This document shows positions 53,923-61,966 of a stretch of 64,000 nt of DNA, piece after piece. Every line of letters begins with the position of its first letter. Position 1 is the stretch's first letter. A program made the translations under genes and the position numbers. Source of the stretch: Rhodobiaceae bacterium. Lineage in GTDB: Bacteria > Pseudomonadota > Alphaproteobacteria > Parvibaculales > Parvibaculaceae. The stretch lies in NCBI GenBank assembly GCA_002715765.1, contig PAZY01000019.1:55844-119843 (forward strand), read 5' to 3'. The notes under the pieces are model-generated. The model worked only from the letters and a program-made list of their open reading frames with translations. It searched no databases and was not told where the DNA came from.

Positions 53923-55791
53923 ATGTGCGGCGTCGCTGGTTATTTTAATCTGGATGGCCATCCAGCCGATGACACTGCCATTGCCGGCATGGTCAAAGCC
54001 ATTAACCACAGAGGTCCCGATTCACAGGGTCAGTGCGTTGAGGGAGCCCTTGCCCTCGGACACACACGGTTATCCATTATTGACCTAACCGACCAAGCCA
54101 GACAGCCAATGGAGAGTCAGGATGGCCGGTATGTTGTTTCCTATAATGGGGAAATCTACAATTTCCGAGAACTGCGTTCAGAGCTCGAGGCCGCCGGTGA
54201 AAAATTCCGCTCACACTCCGATACTGAAGTTCTTCTGGTCAGCATTAAGGTTTGGGGTGTCCGCGCGCTCAACCGATTCAACGGTATGTTTGCCTTTGCG
54301 CTGTGGGACCGGTGGGAAAAAAAGCTGACCTTGGCGAGAGACCGTTACGGGATCAAACCTCTCTACTACACATTCGTTGGCAAGACGCTTATTTTCGGGT
54401 CTGAAATCAAGGCACTACTTGCGCATCCACAGGTAGGCACCTCGCTCAATCCGCACGGCTTGGCCGAATACCTTTCCTTCCAGAACTTCTTCTCCAAAAA
54501 CACTCTTTTCAAAAACATCCACCTGTTCCCCCGAGCGTCATATGCAGAATTTCGGATCGGCAATGACCCCGTCGTCCGGAAACAGCAGTACTGGGATTAT
54601 CAGTTTGAGGAACCAGGCCACATTCACTCTGACAGTCAGTATGAGGAAGAAGGCCGACACCTCTTAGAGCAGGCGGTAAAACGCCAATTGGTTTCAGATG
54701 TCTCCATTGGTTCCTATCTTTCGGGTGGTATGGATTCCGGTGCGATCACATCCATCGCGGCTCGCAGCTTACCGCATATGCACACCTTTACATGCGGGTT
54801 CGATCTGAGTTCAGCGTCGGGGATGGAACTCTATTTTGACGAGCGCGATGCAGCCGAGCGAATGTCCTACCTGTGCAAAACAGAGCACTATGAAGTCGTT
54901 CTCAAAGCCGGCGACATGGAGCGGGCCTTACCCCGACTTGCTTACCATCTGGAAGAACCGCGGGTCGGACAATCTTATCCAAACTACTACGCGGCGCGGC
55001 TTGCTTCGAAATTCGGAAAAGTAGTCCTGTCGGGCGCAGGAGGTGACGAAATCTTTGGCGGATACCCATGGCGCTATCACCGTGCACTCACAACGCCAAC
55101 AACCTCGTTTACAGATGACTATTATTCGTTCTGGCAGCGTCTTGTTCCGACCGAACAGTTTGACAGCCTGCTCTCGCCAATCAAGTCTGACATCCGCGAT
55201 TATTCGGCTCGCGAAACCTTTTCCTCGGTTTTTCCATCTCAGGTTGCTTCCAGTCACTCAACAACGGATGCAATCAACGCCTGCCTGTACTTTGAGGCAT
55301 CGACCTTTCTACAAGGCCTTCTCATCGTGGAAGACAAGATAAGCATGTCGCACGGCCTCGAAACGCGGGTCCCGTTTCTCGACAACGACCTTGTCGACTT
55401 TGCGATGAAGATTCCCATTCACATGAAGATCCGGCACCTCAAAGATACGACACGCCTAGACGAAAACGAAATTGCGAAAGGCAGCAAACACTTCCAAAGA
55501 ACAAAAGACGGGAAAGTCCTTCTGCGGAATGTTGCATCAAGCTTTCTACCCAAAGAATTTGCCAAAAGAGAGAAGCAAGGCTTTTCCGCGCCAGATGCCA
55601 GCTGGTTCAAGGGTGAAAGTATAGACTTTGTACGGAATACGATCCTCGACCAGGACGCCAAGATTTTTGAATTCCTTGACTACAAGACGACCTCCACGCT
55701 CGTCGAATCTCATCTAAGTGGACAGCAGAACAGGCGCCTTCTTATATGGTCGCTTCTTAACCTGGAAGCTTGGTGTGAACAGTTTCTCTGA
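53923..55791 (+). CDS. Asparagine-synthetase-like amidotransferase (glycan locus, copy 2)
   Basis: 622 residues from ATG 53923, so that Cys2 is the N-terminal nucleophile (MCGVAGYF) once Met is removed; AAGGGG lies upstream. The glutaminase domain has LGHTRLSIIDLT and YNGEIYNFRELR. The synthetase domain has LSGGMDSG (267-273 for SGGMDSG), GAGGDEIFGGYPWRY, and TRVPFLDNDLVDFAM. Like copy 1 it probably amidates a uronic acid or other sugar carboxylate. The two copies differ substantially (for example SGGLDSS versus SGGMDSG), so they may act on different sugars. Confidence 0.88.
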   Translation: MCGVAGYFNLDGHPADDTAIAGMVKAINHRGPDSQGQCVEGALALGHTRLSIIDLTDQARQPMESQDGRYVVSYNGEIYNFRELRSELEAAGEKFRSHSDTEVLLVSIKVWGVRALNRFNGMFAFALWDRWEKKLTLARDRYGIKPLYYTFVGKTLIFGSEIKALLAHPQVGTSLNPHGLAEYLSFQNFFSKNTLFKNIHLFPRASYAEFRIGNDPVVRKQQYWDYQFEEPGHIHSDSQYEEEGRHLLEQAVKRQLVSDVSIGSYLSGGMDSGAITSIAARSLPHMHTFTCGFDLSSASGMELYFDERDAAERMSYLCKTEHYEVVLKAGDMERALPRLAYHLEEPRVGQSYPNYYAARLASKFGKVVLSGAGGDEIFGGYPWRYHRALTTPTTSFTDDYYSFWQRLVPTEQFDSLLSPIKSDIRDYSARETFSSVFPSQVASSHSTTDAINACLYFEASTFLQGLLIVEDKISMSHGLETRVPFLDNDLVDFAMKIPIHMKIRHLKDTTRLDENEIAKGSKHFQRTKDGKVLLRNVASSFLPKEFAKREKQGFSAPDASWFKGESIDFVRNTILDQDAKIFEFLDYKTTSTLVESHLSGQQNRRLLIWSLLNLEAWCEQFL

Positions 55792-55809
55792 GAGCCTACA
55801 GGAAAAGCA

Positions 55810-56694
55810 ATGCGAATTCTAATCACCGGCCTCTCCGGCTTTCTGGGACAGAAGTTACTCTCAAAGTTACCTGCTGACTGGGAGGTGGTCGCCCTTTCCC
55901 GCAGCACATTAGCGGCGCCACCAGTAGTTACACAAATCAAGATGGATCTTACAGACGCGGACGCCTATCGCTCTCTGCCCAGTCAGATTGACGCCGTACT
56001 TTCCCTCGCACAGTCACGTGCCTACAGTGTCTTTCCGGGGCAGACCGGTGATGTCTATGATGTTAACGTCACAGCCAGCGTGCGGCTGGGCGACTACGCG
56101 GCGCGGGCCAACGCCAAATCCTTTACGTTCTTTTCAACCGGCAGCGTCTACGAACCCTACACAAAGCCCTTGCGCGAAACCGATATGGAGCTTGCACCAC
56201 GATCACTCAACGGTGTTTCGAAACTCGCCGCGGAGCGTGCACTCAGCCTGTACCGTGACATTTTTCCGGTATGCTGCCTTCGGCCATTTTTCCCCTTTGG
56301 GCCTCATCAAACGCGTAGCATCGTTCCAACACTTTTCGAGCGCATCAACACGGGAACCGCTGTTCAGCTTGACGGAAAGGACGGCCTGACGTTTTCACCC
56401 GTGTATGTCGATGATCTAATCAATATAACAGTCCGCGCAATTGAAGATCATTGGCGTGGGGCGGTGAATGTGGCGGGTCTGCAAACCGTAACTGTACGCG
56501 AACTCTCCGAAGCCATTGCGCGGGCACTGGGTGTTGAACCTGTTTTTTCACAGTCTTCGTCCAGCGCATTGTCCCTTCTACCTGAAACAGATCACCTCTA
56601 TTCTTTGTATTCGCCCGCATCCATGACAAATTTCGACGATGCGCTTTCGCAAACCATCGCTTCTTTCAGAAATAGAAAAGCTCCTTCAATATGA
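55810..56694 (+). CDS. NAD-dependent epimerase/dehydratase-like protein, catalytic Tyr replaced
   Basis: 294 residues; the ATG has AGGAAA upstream. NAD-binding motif GLSGFLGQKLL, FFSTGSVYEPYT for the Ser/Thr, and RPFFPFGPHQ fit the extended SDR family. The active-site YxxxK is NGVSK: Asn134 stands where Tyr is expected, while Lys138 is kept. It may use another residue as base or act as a non-catalytic or binding protein. The stop overlaps the start of the CgeB-like gene by four bases, and an amidotransferase precedes it by 18 bases. Confidence 0.83.
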   Translation: MRILITGLSGFLGQKLLSKLPADWEVVALSRSTLAAPPVVTQIKMDLTDADAYRSLPSQIDAVLSLAQSRAYSVFPGQTGDVYDVNVTASVRLGDYAARANAKSFTFFSTGSVYEPYTKPLRETDMELAPRSLNGVSKLAAERALSLYRDIFPVCCLRPFFPFGPHQTRSIVPTLFERINTGTAVQLDGKDGLTFSPVYVDDLINITVRAIEDHWRGAVNVAGLQTVTVRELSEAIARALGVEPVFSQSSSSALSLLPETDHLYSLYSPASMTNFDDALSQTIASFRNRKAPSI

Positions 56695-58601
56695 CACAGA
56701 AAAACATCCTATTTCTTTCGAGCGCTACCAACAGCGTCGCGGCGACTTCTCATCTGGAGCACCTTGCTACGTTCAAGCAATACTCCAAGCATAATTTTTT
56801 CTACCACAATTTTGTTTATTCGATTGAGCCTGACTTTGACTTCACTCCATTCGATGTCGTCGTCATCGCGCACAATTTCTGGCCCGAAATACTGAGCGAA
56901 GCTCAACGCGCTGCGATACGTAACTGTTCCGCTCTGAAAATTCAGTTCCTACAGGATGAATATCAGTATGTGAGAACGATAAATGGATACCTGGAAGAGA
57001 TGGGTATCAACATCATGTTTACCTGCGTCGCAGAGGCTGACTTCGATACTTTTTATCCGCGCTCGATCATGAAGTCACTGATGAGCGTCGAGCCCAACCT
57101 GACGGGTTACGTTTCAGACAGACTTAGTGATCCAAAGAACTTCTACACGGGTCCGCGGTCAACCGATGTTGGATATCGTTCAAGAGTCAGCCCCTTTTTC
57201 CTCGGTGAGATCGGCTACGAAAAATACGCGATTGCCGAGAAATTCAAGACTGTTTCCGAACAGTCAGGCCTAACGTACAATATTTCCGTCAAAGAAGAAG
57301 ACCGCATCTATGGTTCGGATTGGATAAAATTCCTACAGTCGACCCGCGTACAACTGGGAACGCCAAGCGGCGCGAGCGTCGTCGATATGGACGGTTCGAT
57401 TGTTCAGGCAGAGCTCGACTTCCGGCATGAGCACCCTCACGCACCTTTCTCTGAATTCAGTGATAAACACCTTAAGGATGTCGATGGGAAACTCGTCATC
57501 GATACGGTCTCCCCTCGTTTCTTCGAATATGCCGCAACGGGTTCCGCCATGGTGCTACTCGAGGGGCACTATGGTGGCATTCTGGTGCCGGACCAGCATT
57601 ACATTCCCTTGCGGAAAGACTATTCAAACATTGACGATGTCATCCAAAAAATTTCAGACACATCATATTGCAAAGCGCTGGCGGACCGCGCCCATGATGA
57701 TCTCATCAAGAGTAAACGCTATTCCTATGAGAATTTCGTGGTCCGGTTTGACGGCGTTGTCGATCGCTATGCCACAAAAGCGGCCAGCGCCACTCCGCCA
57801 AGCCAGAAGGCGTTCAATGCACAATTGATCGAAACCCACGATCAGGCACTTTTCTTTACGGAGGATGGCTGGTCGGTGGCCAACACCCCGACGGGCAAAC
57901 ACATTAAGGAGCAGCAGTCCCGCGCCAAAACCCTTCGCGCGATGCCGCTCATCGGCCCTTCACTGCGCCGCACCGGCGGAGATACGGTCGCCGTTTTCAA
58001 GCATGTTAAACTGGCGTTTCGATTGCTACGACACTTGCCGGAGTATCGCTCCCTTGGTCTTCTGTGGTTTTGGAACAGAAAGCCCCTCGGCAATCAGGAT
58101 ATTGTTGCGTTCAGCCGCGATCTTGTGAAGCTGGGCATCATACAGTCGGGGCAAGCGGGTTTCACTTATACCGGCAAACCGTTTCACACCCGGGCGAAAG
58201 TCGATCCGGAAAATGGCAAACTTATTCTTTCCAGCTTCGAAGCAGAACCGTCCGCTATTTGCGTGATGACAGAGTCTATTGGTGACAGCGACATGCACCC
58301 GCCGGACTTCTGGCTTGATGTCCTGCAACAATTTCGATCCGGGACGCTCGACGGTGTATATTGGGACATGAGCAGTATTTTTCCGCTCCTGCAATTTGGC
58401 GTCGCCACGATTGTCCCCTTTACAGCTCACGGTGAAGGACTTGAACTGCGTTCGTCACCTGACCAGTACTTCCATTTTCCTGCTCTGGATGCGCTGCTGA
58501 AGCTCGACCCTGAATCTGTTCTTTACGCCATTCGTTTGGCATTGAGTGCGTCATTCGGACCGGACCAGAACGCACTTATTTCCGCGTTTGAACAAGGCTG
58601 A
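56691..58601 (+). CDS. CgeB-like glycosyltransferase with C-terminal extension (copy 2)
   Basis: 636 residues. Residues about 1-370 parallel the protein at 44804-46540: FLQDEYQYVRTINGYLEEMG, VGYRSRVSPFFLGEIG, RIYGSDWIKFLQSTRVQLG and VSPRFFEYAATGSAMVLLEG, HYIPLRKDYSNIDDVI. The C-terminal GT-B domain is of the Glyco_trans_1_2 type. Residues about 380-636 form an extra region without a recognised motif. It starts inside the upstream gene's stop (ATGA) and is 3 bases before the deacylase gene. Sugar specificity is unknown. Confidence 0.77.
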   Translation: MTQKNILFLSSATNSVAATSHLEHLATFKQYSKHNFFYHNFVYSIEPDFDFTPFDVVVIAHNFWPEILSEAQRAAIRNCSALKIQFLQDEYQYVRTINGYLEEMGINIMFTCVAEADFDTFYPRSIMKSLMSVEPNLTGYVSDRLSDPKNFYTGPRSTDVGYRSRVSPFFLGEIGYEKYAIAEKFKTVSEQSGLTYNISVKEEDRIYGSDWIKFLQSTRVQLGTPSGASVVDMDGSIVQAELDFRHEHPHAPFSEFSDKHLKDVDGKLVIDTVSPRFFEYAATGSAMVLLEGHYGGILVPDQHYIPLRKDYSNIDDVIQKISDTSYCKALADRAHDDLIKSKRYSYENFVVRFDGVVDRYATKAASATPPSQKAFNAQLIETHDQALFFTEDGWSVANTPTGKHIKEQQSRAKTLRAMPLIGPSLRRTGGDTVAVFKHVKLAFRLLRHLPEYRSLGLLWFWNRKPLGNQDIVAFSRDLVKLGIIQSGQAGFTYTGKPFHTRAKVDPENGKLILSSFEAEPSAICVMTESIGDSDMHPPDFWLDVLQQFRSGTLDGVYWDMSSIFPLLQFGVATIVPFTAHGEGLELRSSPDQYFHFPALDALLKLDPESVLYAIRLALSASFGPDQNALISAFEQG

Positions 58602-58604
58602 CCG

Positions 58605-59348
58605 ATGCACAAAGATGCCGTTATGCTGACATTCGATGTTGACTGGGCACCTGACTGGATGGTCGCCGAGGTTGCTAACCTGTTGACCAACCGCGGCGTG
58701 GCTGCGACATGGTTTATCACTCATGAGAGCCCCGTTCTGGAGGATCTGAAGTCGGAAAAGCTGTTTGAGCTGGGTTGGCATCCTAACTTTTTTCCCGGTA
58801 GCAGCCATGGAGAAAATGTCGAGGACGTTCTTGAGTTCTGCCGAAACCTCGTTCCCGAAGGGCGCAGCGTTCGAGCACACTCATTGTTCCAGTCCGAACG
58901 GCACCTGCAAACGCTGGTCACGAACTTCGATATCCGAAATGACTGCTCCGTATACCTGCCTACGAGGGAAGTACTGGGCCCTCATCAAGTTCGTTATGAA
59001 GAAGAGGGACGCCCCCTCAGACGCCTCCCCCATTTTTTTCAAGACAATATGAACATTCTCGGCGACCGGCGTTGGGATGCTGAAGATGCCTGGTTCCACC
59101 GAAAAGGCGCGAAGACCTTCTGCCTGCATCCAATTCATATATGTCTGAACACCAACCGGATGGAGCAATATGAGAAACTCAAAGCTCTTGGGCCGCTACC
59201 ATCCATCACACGGACGGCCCTCTCGGACATAGACCGGGATGGCACTGGTACACGCAGCCTGTTTCTGGGATTATTGGAAACCTATGATCATCGCTTGTTT
59301 TCGCAAGTCGATGCCTACTGTGAGGCAGTCTTTGGAGGTCATCCGTGA
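58605..59348 (+). CDS. NodB-type polysaccharide deacetylase/deacylase
   Basis: 247 residues. Family marks are VMLTFDVDWAPDWM (catalytic and metal Asp), GVAATWFITHESPV, GWHPNFFPGSSHGE and FCLHPIHICLN (C-terminal His). Proteins of this family remove N-acyl groups from sugars; ArnD, a relative, removes formyl from a lipid-linked amino sugar. No signal peptide is present, so the enzyme should work in the cytosol. Its stop overlaps the GTG start of the formyltransferase gene (GTGA), which ties the two functions closely. Confidence 0.8.
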   Translation: MHKDAVMLTFDVDWAPDWMVAEVANLLTNRGVAATWFITHESPVLEDLKSEKLFELGWHPNFFPGSSHGENVEDVLEFCRNLVPEGRSVRAHSLFQSERHLQTLVTNFDIRNDCSVYLPTREVLGPHQVRYEEEGRPLRRLPHFFQDNMNILGDRRWDAEDAWFHRKGAKTFCLHPIHICLNTNRMEQYEKLKALGPLPSITRTALSDIDRDGTGTRSLFLGLLETYDHRLFSQVDAYCEAVFGGHP

Positions 59349-60280
59349 GCGCACCATTGCGAGTTGCGGTGCTTGGTCGAACAGAGATGCTGCTTGCCGC
59401 CGCGAAAGAAATTTCAACGAACGGACATACGATTGCACTCGTCGCCACGTCCGCTGGATCAGATAACTATCTCGCTGGACCAAGCGATTTTGAGCAACTA
59501 GCCCAAGACCATAATGCTGCTTTCATCCGCGGAACAAAGTTAGATTCCGAACCGGCGACATCCCTCCTGCGGGAGATAAAGTGCGACGTCGCTATCTCGA
59601 TAAATTGGCCCGGGCTACTCCCGGCATCAGTGAGAGAGAATTTTCGCTTCGGCATATTCAATGCACACCCCGGAGACCTTCCTCGATACAAGGGAAATGC
59701 CTGCCCCAACTGGGCCATCCTGAATGATGAACCTCATATCGGCCTTTGCATTCATCAAATGGTGGATGAACTGGATGCCGGCCCCGTCGCTGCCCGCTCC
59801 AAGCTTCCGTTGTCAGATAGTGTCGACGTCGAGATGGTCTATGGATGGCTACGCGAGGAAGTACCAGCTCTCTTTGGCGCGCTGATCAACCAGCTGTCAG
59901 ATGGCACTTTGTCTCTTACTCCACAACCAACAGATGTAAATCTTTCCCTGCGCTGTTTCCCGCGGCGGCCTGAAGATTCCCGTATTGACTGGAATATGCC
60001 AAGTGTATCTGTCATGCGTCTTATTCGCGCTTCGACACGGCCCTTTTCGGGAGCGACATGTTTTCTGGATAATACGCGTATTCAGATATGGCGGGCGCAG
60101 CCATACACGTGGCCTACACCTTATCTCGCCATGCCGGGGCAGGTTCTGGGAAGAATAGAGGGGGACCCCATTATTGAAACCGGGGAAAACCCCATTCGTA
60201 TTCTCGAGGCGACTCTCTTTGAGAATCAGGAAAGTGCCATCCCCCTCATATTGAGCAGTCTTCGAAATCGGCTGACCTAG
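59345..60280 (+). CDS. Sugar N-formyltransferase (methionyl-tRNA formyltransferase-like)
   Basis: 311 residues, GTG start coupled to the deacylase. The catalytic triad of 10-formyl-THF transferases is present: N106 and H108 in FNAHPGDLPRYKGN and D144 in VDELDAGPV. The C-terminal domain contains SRIDWNMPSVSVMRLIRA, PFSGATCF, as in Fmt and ArnA. In a glycan locus it most likely formylates an amino sugar on a nucleotide or lipid carrier, using 10-formyltetrahydrofolate. It is not the initiator-tRNA enzyme, judging from context. It ends the plus-strand unit, 27 bases before a convergent gene. Confidence 0.88.
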   Translation: MSAPLRVAVLGRTEMLLAAAKEISTNGHTIALVATSAGSDNYLAGPSDFEQLAQDHNAAFIRGTKLDSEPATSLLREIKCDVAISINWPGLLPASVRENFRFGIFNAHPGDLPRYKGNACPNWAILNDEPHIGLCIHQMVDELDAGPVAARSKLPLSDSVDVEMVYGWLREEVPALFGALINQLSDGTLSLTPQPTDVNLSLRCFPRRPEDSRIDWNMPSVSVMRLIRASTRPFSGATCFLDNTRIQIWRAQPYTWPTPYLAMPGQVLGRIEGDPIIETGENPIRILEATLFENQESAIPLILSSLRNRLT

Positions 60281-60307
60281 CATGCGCCGGCCAGCGCTTC
60301 CAGGTTC

Positions 60308-61966
60308 CTAGTGAAGCACGCCCTCTTCATGGTAAGCGGAGGGGTGATCCAACGGAAATTTTCCGGCCATCAATCGATCGTAAACCTTTTCAAAACGGGC
60401 TGCACATGCCTCCGCCGAGTGCCATTTGACCGCATATGCGCGACTGGCTTCACCGATCTGTTTCCTGGCTTCAGGGTTTTCAATCAGGTATTTCAGACGA
60501 TCGTAAACTGTCGTCGGGCTTGCGTCGATCAACGGGCATTCATCAAGCGATTCTGATCTGCCTACAGATGATGGCTGCTCTCTCACCAGCCGTGTAATGG
60601 TCGGCTTGCCTAACATCATACATTCGCGCGAACTCGCGCCGTAACGACCATACACAATCTGGTCCACAACTATATCTGCCTGAACCTGGTAGTATTTCAT
60701 ATCAGCGCTGTGTACATCGTGCACAAATACCAGCTTCACCGGGTACCCCTCACTTTTCAGACGATCGATTGCCTGAAGAACCGCTGGCGTACCTTTGATG
60801 TTCCGGTCGTTTACATTCCGGGTTTTATAATTTCCAACCGAATGGAATATCAGGATTTCTCCTTCCTTCTTTTCAAAGCGCATATGTTGAGGCACCTCCA
60901 GGTCGGGGTGCCACAATTCATGGTCCAAACAGAAGGTGAGCGGCTCTCTGAAAGCACGCTTGGTCTTGCGAGAAGCATTGACGACCCAGTCGCCTTCAAT
61001 AGCGTACAGGTCTGCAAGTGCTCCATACATCTCGCCAATAGCAAGATTCTTTGGATCAGAACAAACGACCGGATTGTTTTGCCATGCGCACGCGTTGCAT
61101 ACGCCATTCGTATATTCATTAAACTCGGTCTGCCCGGTACCCGTCAGGCAACCGCTCATCGAAACACCGAGCTTTATCCCCTTGCTTCGAAGGTAAATGA
61201 AATCCCACGGAACCGCATCTCTTGCAGACGTTTGATAACACTCTTCAAACAAGCTCGTCAGATTTTCGTTGTGCCAGAACAACATTTTTATATTGTCCTC
61301 TATATATTTTAATAGAGAGATTGAGTTCCTTCTACTTTCCATCAACTCACCACTCCAGATATTCACGTCCTCCCCGTGGTAATACTGCCGACTAGGGCTA
61401 TCAGGCGGCTCGGACGCTACTGAAAGTGCATTCCATCCTCTCTTACGCAACGCAGCCGCAAGATAGTAGTGGTGGTAGTACGAGTAATGCAGAAACACCA
61501 CCGAACGTTGACCAGGTTTTGTTTTGGGCAATGCATCATATAGCTCCTCATGATATGGGTGCTGTTCGAAGTAGCGGCTTCTTTTGAAAACACGAAGCCT
61601 TTCCACAACGGATTTCCGATGCCCAAAGTGCTGATGCACTCCTTTTCGAAGATCCAACGTTGCAAGACTTTTCCATCTACGTCGCAATACGGCTTGTACA
61701 TATGACGGAAGAAACGGCAGAATGAATGCAGCACCAAACCTCATATAGTTCTTCAGCACCACCTCCGGAAATAGTCCAGCTGTTTTCTTGAAATAACTCT
61801 CAAATGCATATGGTGGACACACAGCGTATCGATCAACAAACCTTTGCTGAGCCCAAACGATAATAGGATGTAGAAAAGCCGGACTTGCAATTGCAAGCTT
61901 GCGTACCCAAAGCTTCGCCTTGCGTGGAAGATACTCTGGCGGCACTGGTGTTGCCTTAGTCCGCAA
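60308..61966 (-). CDS. Glycosyltransferase-like protein (GT-B C-domain)
   Basis: About 552 residues from TTG 61966, favoured because AGGGAG lies eight bases upstream; ATG 62002 would overlap the upstream gene by 47 bases and has no ribosome site. The N-terminal 150 residues are basic and unassigned. SVVFLHYSYYHHYYLAAALRK begins the first Rossmann-like domain. GYPVKLVFVHDVHS, VVDQIVYGRYGASSRECMMLGKP and the end AYAVKWHSAEACAARFEKVY match the C-domain of GT4-like transferases. A Cys-containing stretch (SGCLTGTGQTEF, NGVCNACAW, VCSDP) in the middle could bind a metal. AT-rich codon use suggests acquisition. Confidence 0.72.
   Translation of the reverse strand: MRTKATPVPPEYLPRKAKLWVRKLAIASPAFLHPIIVWAQQRFVDRYAVCPPYAFESYFKKTAGLFPEVVLKNYMRFGAAFILPFLPSYVQAVLRRRWKSLATLDLRKGVHQHFGHRKSVVERLRVFKRSRYFEQHPYHEELYDALPKTKPGQRSVVFLHYSYYHHYYLAAALRKRGWNALSVASEPPDSPSRQYYHGEDVNIWSGELMESRRNSISLLKYIEDNIKMLFWHNENLTSLFEECYQTSARDAVPWDFIYLRSKGIKLGVSMSGCLTGTGQTEFNEYTNGVCNACAWQNNPVVCSDPKNLAIGEMYGALADLYAIEGDWVVNASRKTKRAFREPLTFCLDHELWHPDLEVPQHMRFEKKEGEILIFHSVGNYKTRNVNDRNIKGTPAVLQAIDRLKSEGYPVKLVFVHDVHSADMKYYQVQADIVVDQIVYGRYGASSRECMMLGKPTITRLVREQPSSVGRSESLDECPLIDASPTTVYDRLKYLIENPEARKQIGEASRAYAVKWHSAEACAARFEKVYDRLMAGKFPLDHPSAYHEEGVLH

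Noticed and set aside
59345-60280. Methionyl-tRNA formyltransferase (fmt)
   Set aside because: Same fold, but it is coupled to a sugar deacylase inside a glycan unit and not beside def or rsmB, so a sugar formyltransferase is more likely.
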